Origin: Rhynchopus sp. YZ270_cl-10
Lineage: Eukaryota; Euglenozoa; Diplonemea; Diplonemida; Diplonemidae
Length of the DNA stretch: 64,000 nt
Assembly (NCBI GenBank): GCA_964035575.1
Contig: OZ037912.1
Span: forward strand, 124,001-188,000
Direction of reading: 5' to 3'
How positions within the stretch are numbered: the stretch's first letter is position 1; each line of letters begins with the position of its first letter. The notes beneath the pieces are model-generated. The model did not search any database. It saw only the letters and a program-made list of their open reading frames with translations, and was not told the DNA's origin. A program made the translations under genes and the position numbers. Shown here piece after piece: positions 58,970-64,000 of this stretch.

Positions 58970-60922
58970 TTAGCAAAACTTCTCCTTCTTGCACAACGCA
59001 CAACGCTGTTCTTTACAATCCTTGTGTGTGCAAGAGTAAATTAACTGACGAGGACGGCGCACTCGATTGCACTTTGGACAATCCCACTCCTTACCTCCTG
59101 GACCTCCTATTTCGCTGTTGTTCCAGCTATGGATATGCTTAGGGGGCAACCCCGCCTTGACAAGAATTTCTGACTCCATCTCTTCTGATGCCTTCTCTCT
59201 GTGCGCTCGCAATGGGCCCAGTCGTGAGGTCAGCTCATGCAAACTCGCCTCGTTGAACAGCACACCCTCCACCTTTTTTGCCTCGTAGGACAAGTTCCCA
59301 TGCGAGGAGGAGAAGATCACTGGAAAACATATTATCCCCTGAAGCTCAAGGTGCTTGATGATAGGTTGTTTCATCGCGGCGGCTGCAATGACCTTGTAGC
59401 TCCCTTTGATTTTTGGGCTGAACTTCGCTTGTGCTGCCGCAACGTATTTGAGGTTGTTGTCGACGAAGAAAGGTGTCAGGTACTCAATTCCATTCTCAAT
59501 CGGATTTTTGGATACAACAATGCAACCTTCCTCCAACTTCGTCATCACGCTGTTATGGGCAAAAGAGTCTACTTCACACACTTGTGTATGACTCGCATTT
59601 TCCCCAAACACAGACACTTCTATGTCTTCGGAGCTTTCCCCCAGAAGATGACCACCTTCATAGTAATCACTCAGGTTAAAGCGACTGGAGCCGTACGCAA
59701 TACGCTTCGCTGCCTCGAAGTTGTACAGCAGAGGCTCCACATCCTTCTCGTGGTGGGGCTGCACCATGGAGTCAGCTATGTAGGCCTCACGGAGATAGTG
59801 TCGTACTGTGCCTTCCTTGACGGGGGGTGCATTGTCGGGGGGGCTGCACCAGTAACGCAGCACAAGCGGATGCAGGTCTAGGTCTTTGGTCGACTTGTTA
59901 TGAATAGCCAGCCCACATTTGAAAAGCTCCTCTTTCTGGTCGTCCGGGAGACATCCCTCGGTCAGCCAAGTGTACTCAGTCGTATCATTGATTGAATTTT
60001 CAATTGACTTCAAATTCATTTGTGCAACTCGTGCAATTGTCTGAAATGCACTATCCATGCTCACAGTACCAATACCTTCAGGATAGGCCGCAGGGATTCC
60101 CTCCAGCAGTGCCCTCGGTGTCGGAAGGCAGGTGTGGACAAGTAGCTGCAGAACTTTGTCTGTCGGGTAGCGACGCTGCAGGTCAGGCCGCCTTTGCCAC
60201 AAGAGTTCAAGCGCATTGGTTGCAGGGATTTCTGGGACAAAGTACTCGGCCGCTGTTCTCTCTACATCCATCATTGGCTTTGTCACAGAATTAAACAAGA
60301 ACAGCACCGCAACCTCGGCATCTTTGTTTAGTGTGCTGTCTTGGAAGAGGCAGAGGTCACGCACGAGTGAACCAATCCGCTCGAATTTCTCCTCCGCTGT
60401 AACATTCTTCAAGACCAACTGGAGAATATCGTCCACACATATCACCAGAACCCTCCGTTTGCATTCTTCATATTCTACCTTGCTACATATAATGTCTACG
60501 GCCTTTTGGAGGCTGTCAATACCTACCGATGCCTGTATCGAGCAGCCATGAGATATCAGCAGGTTGCGTGCGAATGCTACCGTGTCAGAACCTGGCATGG
60601 GCAGTGTGGCGTTCTCATTGTACGTTACCCGAACACACCGGACCTCCAAGTCCTCATGAATGTTGGGTGCTTGACGACAGAGCTCGTTGTGGAAGCGTGT
60701 CTTGCCCTTTCCCATCTGTCCATATGCGCAGAAGTAGTGGGATATGTCCTTGCCGTCGTCCCAGGCATAGCTCCGGTCCTCCTCTGTACCCACATTTAGC
60801 ACACCTCGAATGTAACGCGCAGCCCCCTCTCTTGCCTCTTCGGCTCCATAGTAGTCTCCCTCCAACACCTTCTCGTCCAGGTTTTGCGTATACTCGAAGT
60901 TGACCTCTTGTTGAGCTTTCAT
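58970..60922 (-). CDS. P-loop ATPase of RHS/Crinkler type with C-terminal zinc-binding tail (650 aa from the first ATG)
   Basis: The first ATG is at 60922 (MKAQQEVNFEYTQNLDEKVL). The frame stays open about 75 bp further upstream (RAKKKLPAKEQENEE), and an AG-ended tract there (ACACACAAACAG) could be a splice acceptor, so the true N-terminus may be longer. Residues 68-75 are a Walker A motif (GQMGKGKT), 158-165 a Walker B-like strand (VLVICVDD). Residues about 540-600 (VIAAAAMKQPIIKHLELQGI, FPVIFSS) could be the core that in RHS and CRN proteins follows the ATPase. The C-terminus has a Cys/His cluster (WDCPKCNRV ... SCTHKDCKEQRC-ALCKK), a zinc ribbon or RING-like finger. RHS-type ATPases in trypanosomes are nuclear and linked to transcription; that role here is inference. 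A transposon lies 78 bp upstream. Confidence 0.75.
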   Translation of the reverse strand: MKAQQEVNFEYTQNLDEKVLEGDYYGAEEAREGAARYIRGVLNVGTEEDRSYAWDDGKDISHYFCAYGQMGKGKTRFHNELCRQAPNIHEDLEVRCVRVTYNENATLPMPGSDTVAFARNLLISHGCSIQASVGIDSLQKAVDIICSKVEYEECKRRVLVICVDDILQLVLKNVTAEEKFERIGSLVRDLCLFQDSTLNKDAEVAVLFLFNSVTKPMMDVERTAAEYFVPEIPATNALELLWQRRPDLQRRYPTDKVLQLLVHTCLPTPRALLEGIPAAYPEGIGTVSMDSAFQTIARVAQMNLKSIENSINDTTEYTWLTEGCLPDDQKEELFKCGLAIHNKSTKDLDLHPLVLRYWCSPPDNAPPVKEGTVRHYLREAYIADSMVQPHHEKDVEPLLYNFEAAKRIAYGSSRFNLSDYYEGGHLLGESSEDIEVSVFGENASHTQVCEVDSFAHNSVMTKLEEGCIVVSKNPIENGIEYLTPFFVDNNLKYVAAAQAKFSPKIKGSYKVIAAAAMKQPIIKHLELQGIICFPVIFSSSHGNLSYEAKKVEGVLFNEASLHELTSRLGPLRAHREKASEEMESEILVKAGLPPKHIHSWNNSEIGGPGGKEWDCPKCNRVRRPRQLIYSCTHKDCKEQRCALCKKEKFC

Positions 60923-61000
60923 CTCCTCGTTCTCCTGCTCCTTCGCTGGGAGCTTCTTCTTCGCTCTCTGTTTGTGTGTAAAATGAATGCACACCACTTG
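60923..61000 (-). promoter_or_regulatory. Possible splice acceptor or N-terminal extension of the P-loop ATPase
   Basis: On the minus strand the sequence runs TTCATTTTACACACAAACAG|AGAGCG and then an in-frame Lys/Glu-rich stretch joins the first ATG. It could be a cis- or trans-splice acceptor with a short 5' exon portion. The transposon insertion at 61001 separates this from the T-rich tract (TTTTTTTTTTTTCCCCAAGT) that originally preceded it. Confidence 0.4.
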
Positions 61001-62021
61001 CAGGGCTTCCCACAGGGGGGACCAGGGGGGACCGCTGGTCCCCCTGGGGAAAAAAAAAAAAAATAAGGGGGGACCAGGGGGGACCAGGGGGGACCAGCCT
61101 GCAGTTGAGTGTTCTGAGGCTGCCTATTAGGAATTTTCCACATTTTTTTAAATTTTTCCTACCCTCCCGTCCCCGCGTATCCAAATACAGGCAATTAACA
61201 GGGGGGAAGGATGGCACCAAAAAAGTCCTCCGGACCAAGACAGATTTCCATAATGGAATTTGCAAAGCGACCGGCGGAGTCCCAAGTTATCTGCTCAGGC
61301 CCGAAGAGGCAGAAAATAACGGTTGCAAAGAACCACGAGTATGCCTCATGAACAAAGTGACCCCGTCACAGCCAGAACGCGACTCAATTGGTCAAACGCC
61401 GAAGGAAAAGGAAGCATGCAGCATGGCGAAAGGAAAAAAGTAGCGTACCGTGCGCCTGCGGCGCAAGATTGCAAGCCACCCATGGCATAGTTTGGCTGTA
61501 AAATAGTGCAATTTTAAGAACACAATATTTTGAAATGTTGCGTACCGTGGCTTCGCCAACAACTTTCGTTCAGCAAAATATGGAAGTAACATTTACGGGA
61601 ACTGACGATAATGACCAACGACAGTGCCATTTGATGTCAACATTTTTTTAGAAGTGTTGCGTACCGTGGCTTCGCCAGGAACCTTTGTCATGACTGCCGT
61701 TTCTTTTTGTAGATGTCTATACTAGGAAACGTCCGCACGCTACCGACCTGACATAATTTTTTTGCTTATTCCGCAAAGGTGGGGAACGTGAGATGATATG
61801 CAATATACGAGTGAATGCAGCAGTTTAACGGTTTACCGGGACATTTACGCCGGAGGCGAAAAAAAGATTTTTGACCACTTAAAGTGCGTAGAGGCGCGTA
61901 ACGTAACGTCAGCGTTAGTGCTACACACCACACACAACAAGGCGCGAAAAAAAAATTTTTTCACCTTTTTTTGGCTGGTCCCCCTGGGAGGCCAAAACCC
62001 CAGATCCTGCGGGAAGCCCTG
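61001..62021. mobile_element. DNA transposon insertion (1021 bp) with CAGGGCTTCCC ends and ACTTG duplication
   Basis: Inverted ends CAGGGCTTCCCACAGG and, from the right, CAGGGCTTCCCGCAGG. The 5 bp ACTTG are present on both sides (60996-61000 and 62022-62026). The CAGGG end suggests hAT; a 5-bp rather than 8-bp duplication fits some hAT families, or is a shortened 8-bp site. The left part repeats GGGGGGACCAG units; the right has CTGGTCCCCCTGGGAGG. TGCGTACCGTG-type patches inside resemble other hAT debris. No transposase is seen. Confidence 0.7.
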
Positions 62022-62137
62022 ACTTGGGGAAAAAAAAAAAAAAAACAGCAAAGTTGCACCACTGTACATCACCAGTGCCAACTTTGCAACCCCAACACAC
62101 ATGTTACGAATGAATGATGCAAGGAAAATAAAAAGAA
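62022..62137. other. Short spacer with hairpin
   Basis: It contains an inverted repeat around AGCAAAGTTGCACCACTGTA and TCACCAGTGCCAACTTTGCA, a possible 40-bp stem with mismatches, after an A run. On the minus strand it lay directly upstream of the P-loop ATPase before the transposon arrived. Confidence 0.45.
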
Positions 62138-62235
62138 GTTGAAACGTGCTAAAACACATCTCAGCTCATGCAAAGGGTGAGACGTGAGTGGTCCGTACCG
62201 TAAGAGAACGGAGGCGGTTCACAACCGCTCGGCGA
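62138..62235 (+). repeat. Family 5 module, copy 2
   Basis: GTTGAAACGTGCTAAAACAC, CATGCAAAGGGTGAGACGTG, GTCCGTACCGTAAGAGAACG and the hairpin GCGGTT-CAC-AACCGC. It is nearly identical to 10448-10551. Confidence 0.55.
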
Positions 62236-62364
62236 ATAGGTGGGTGTGAAAAATGAGGGCTGTACCTTTAGTTGTTCTTTGAGTTCCTCGTTCGTAACTG
62301 TGTCAGTGACACCTTCATCGCTCCCCGAAGCCGCCTCTGCAATCACAGCATAACCTCCACTCAT
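62161..62364 (-). pseudogene. 5' fragment of a third A/B-family gene (67 codons)
   Basis: The ATG at 62364 is preceded by the same kind of pyrimidine tract and upstream block as genes A and B. The first residues (MSGGYAVIAEAASGSDEGVT) parallel gene A (MSGGSAECDEGAAPP). After about 35 residues the frame runs into the family 5 module and stops. It is either a truncated copy or a promoter-plus-leader captured in a rearrangement. Confidence 0.55.
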
Positions 62365-62610
62365 AGTGTGAAAGGGAAGGGAAGGGAAGGGAAGGGGAAG
62401 GAAAAGGGAAGGAAAAGGGAAGGAAGGGAAAAGTGGTGAGATGTAATATCTGTGAAGAGTGGTGGTGCTGAGGAAACGTCGCAGAAACTCCACCTCAAAC
62501 TAAACACTGCGACATCTTTCGGTAAATGCACACCTTGCGCGACACCCTCTGGTAGCGTAGTGCAGACACAACGTACCCCACCGTACAGAGCAATGCCCCT
62601 CTACCACACA
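62365..62610 (-). promoter_or_regulatory. Conserved upstream block of the A/B family, third copy
   Basis: It contains a run of CCTTCC-type pyrimidine repeats (minus strand) next to the ATG, then a block shared with 48700-48860 and 52905-52990 (plus strand: GAAACGTCGCAGAAACTCCA, CCTCAAACTAAACACTGCGA, GTGCAGACACAACGT). It is likely 5' UTR and promoter. The pyrimidine tract varies in length among the three copies, as a polypyrimidine splice signal or a microsatellite would. Confidence 0.55.
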
Positions 62611-64000
62611 GCAGGGCATTCCTTGAGCGAGAACTGCAAAACAACAATCCGAAACACAATCCTTTCTTGACACCACATCCTAAACGCTATCCTTATGTTC
62701 CTCCACAAAAAAAGAAATCCCCCCACCCTTAGTAATGGTCCCCCCCCTACCCACCCTTCCACCTCCTCCTCCTAAACCATCATCAACGAGGCGACAATGC
62801 AACAATCACACAACACACCTTAGAAACCTAGATCACATGCCTCCAATGCAAGCTGGTAAATGTACATATTTGTATACCCCACGGAACGTCAAGACACGCA
62901 CCACCACCACACCAGATCCTCGAAACAACACCACACAACCCAAGCCATGCAGAAGACACAACAAGCCAAATGCTCAGAGCATTTTTTGTCCCCTCTCAGA
63001 TTCTCTTTTGTTTATCAACCCTACCCATAAACCAGCCCAGCACCTTGAACATCTCTCTCACCCCTCCTGAGCTAACCTCCGTACCACCCTATAAGCGCTG
63101 ACACACTGCACTTCACAAAGGTGAAAACCCCATGAATATCAAGGAGAAACAAACAGAGAAAAAGCTGACTTCAAATACAAAAAGCCCTCTCGTGAACAGT
63201 GTACCTTTGGTATGACCGGCTGTACCCGGGGGATGGACAGCTAACTATGCAGTCCTACAATCCATTTCGTGGTTTACATCTGATATGTTGCTACTCAGGA
63301 ACTACTAAAAAAGATTGGGTAATTTGGGGGTGGGAAAACACTATTTTTATTATTTTTTGCAAAAACACAGCATTGCATTTTCCAACATCCTTTCGATTCA
63401 GGGAGAACAGAAAAGCACTTTTGAGAAGGGGACTTACAATATGTACACCCTTTTCGCTTCGCAATAGAAAACATAAAATACCTACACAACGACAATCTAG
63501 ATGCATACAGAAAAAAGAGGGAGAAAGACCACCTACGAAGAGGGGAGGGAAAAGAGGACACAAAATAAAAAAAGAGAAGTTGAAATGTGCAAACGCCTCA
63601 CCGTTCATCGGACGCAGGCACTATAAAAAAAATCACACACAGTGTTTTCAAGCAAAAGGGGGGAGGGGAGTGGACCTATTGGGACGCTTTAAAATAGTCG
63701 AAGTTTGGTAAATACTAGGTTCAATGTACTATGTGGTCTACCCCCTTTTAATACACCACATAGGGGGGGTTTTGCGTAGCACTGATTTTTTGGAACAACA
63801 CAATTGTGTTGTGCTAAATAGAGATGGTGCCCCTACTCTGAACTCAGGTTTTTCAAACACGTAGACGGATATTGAAGATATCCATGAAGAAGAAAAAGAG
63901 AAGTTATTCCATATACAGTAGGTACAGAAAGGTTACGCCTAAAGAAAAGGCGGAATGGAGATCGATGGCGTAATTAACTTTAGTGGTGTGGCTGACGACC
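62611..64000. other. Intergenic region to the right edge
   Basis: No gene is supported. It contains a C-rich stretch (62720-63090) with a 111-codon plus-strand frame that I regard as chance, the family 7 module at 63160-63282 and AT-rich DNA. The last 18 bp (TGGTGTGGCTGACGACC) repeat a sequence at 37781-37797 and may be the start of a repeat copy cut by the edge. Confidence 0.5.
63160..63282 (+). repeat. Dispersed module, family 7, copy 2 (candidate ncRNA)
   Basis: CCCTCTCGTGAACAGTGTAC, CTTTGGTATGACCGGCTGTA, CCTACAATCCATTTCGTGGT, closely matching 38606-38730. Confidence 0.55.

Noticed and set aside
62735-63070. 111-codon plus-strand Pro/Thr-rich frame
   Set aside because: C-rich low-complexity DNA, no homologue in the window, no domain and opposite strand to all genes.

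Overview
This window is nuclear DNA of a unicellular eukaryote. The genes are long and GC-rich, mostly without introns, and many encode secreted or membrane proteins. They lie in AT-rich intergenic DNA full of A and T homopolymer runs, short dispersed repeats and DNA-transposon debris. All ten protein genes I can support read on the minus strand. Such a one-way gene cluster, with a retrotransposon-hot-spot/Crinkler-like P-loop ATPase and an IQ-motif protein, favours Euglenozoa (diplonemid or bodonid/kinetoplastid-like). Dinoflagellates and other protists are not excluded. I found no tRNA, rRNA or spliced-leader gene that would settle it. No reverse transcriptase, integrase or capsid gene was recognised.

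Layout. 1-8601: 5' part of a giant secreted/surface protein that runs off the left edge. 8.6-12.5 kb: intergenic DNA with a 754-bp fold-back palindrome. 12.5-17.7 kb: type I membrane protein with 19 EGF-like repeats. 18.2-19.8 kb: hAT-like transposon with an 8-bp target duplication. 19.9-21.0 kb: two related MITEs. 21.33-26.65 kb: two abutting cassettes with apparently identical 189-bp left ends and 171-bp right ends but unrelated interiors. 26.7-30.9 kb: decayed piggyBac-like and hAT remnants and a complete hAT-like non-autonomous element. 31.3-33.7 kb: a paralogue of the EGF protein with one EGF repeat. 34.2-35.6 kb: a probably spliced PH-like-domain gene. 36.6-37.6 kb: a coiled-coil, Gly-rich, Cys/His-motif protein. 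39.8-43.8 kb: a protein with about 21 IQ-like motifs and LRR-like repeats. 45.9-54.5 kb: a segmental duplication carrying two related acidic proteins (called A and B here) and copied pieces of the IQ gene. 55.1-55.6 kb: a small Pro-rich protein. 55.8-57.8 kb: a fold-back element. 59.0-60.9 kb: the P-loop ATPase, with a transposon inserted just upstream. 62.1-62.6 kb: a third copy of the A/B 5' region. The rest is repeat-bearing intergenic DNA.

The most unusual observations are the twin cassettes with matching ends and different cargo, the one-way gene order, and at least six families of conserved 47-170 bp modules scattered between genes. The modules are candidate small RNAs, UTR signals or very short mobile elements. 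The two EGF-type receptors share an ectodomain and differ mainly by an expansion of near-identical EGF repeats. No single metabolic pathway links the genes; three of the ten encode apparent surface or secreted proteins.
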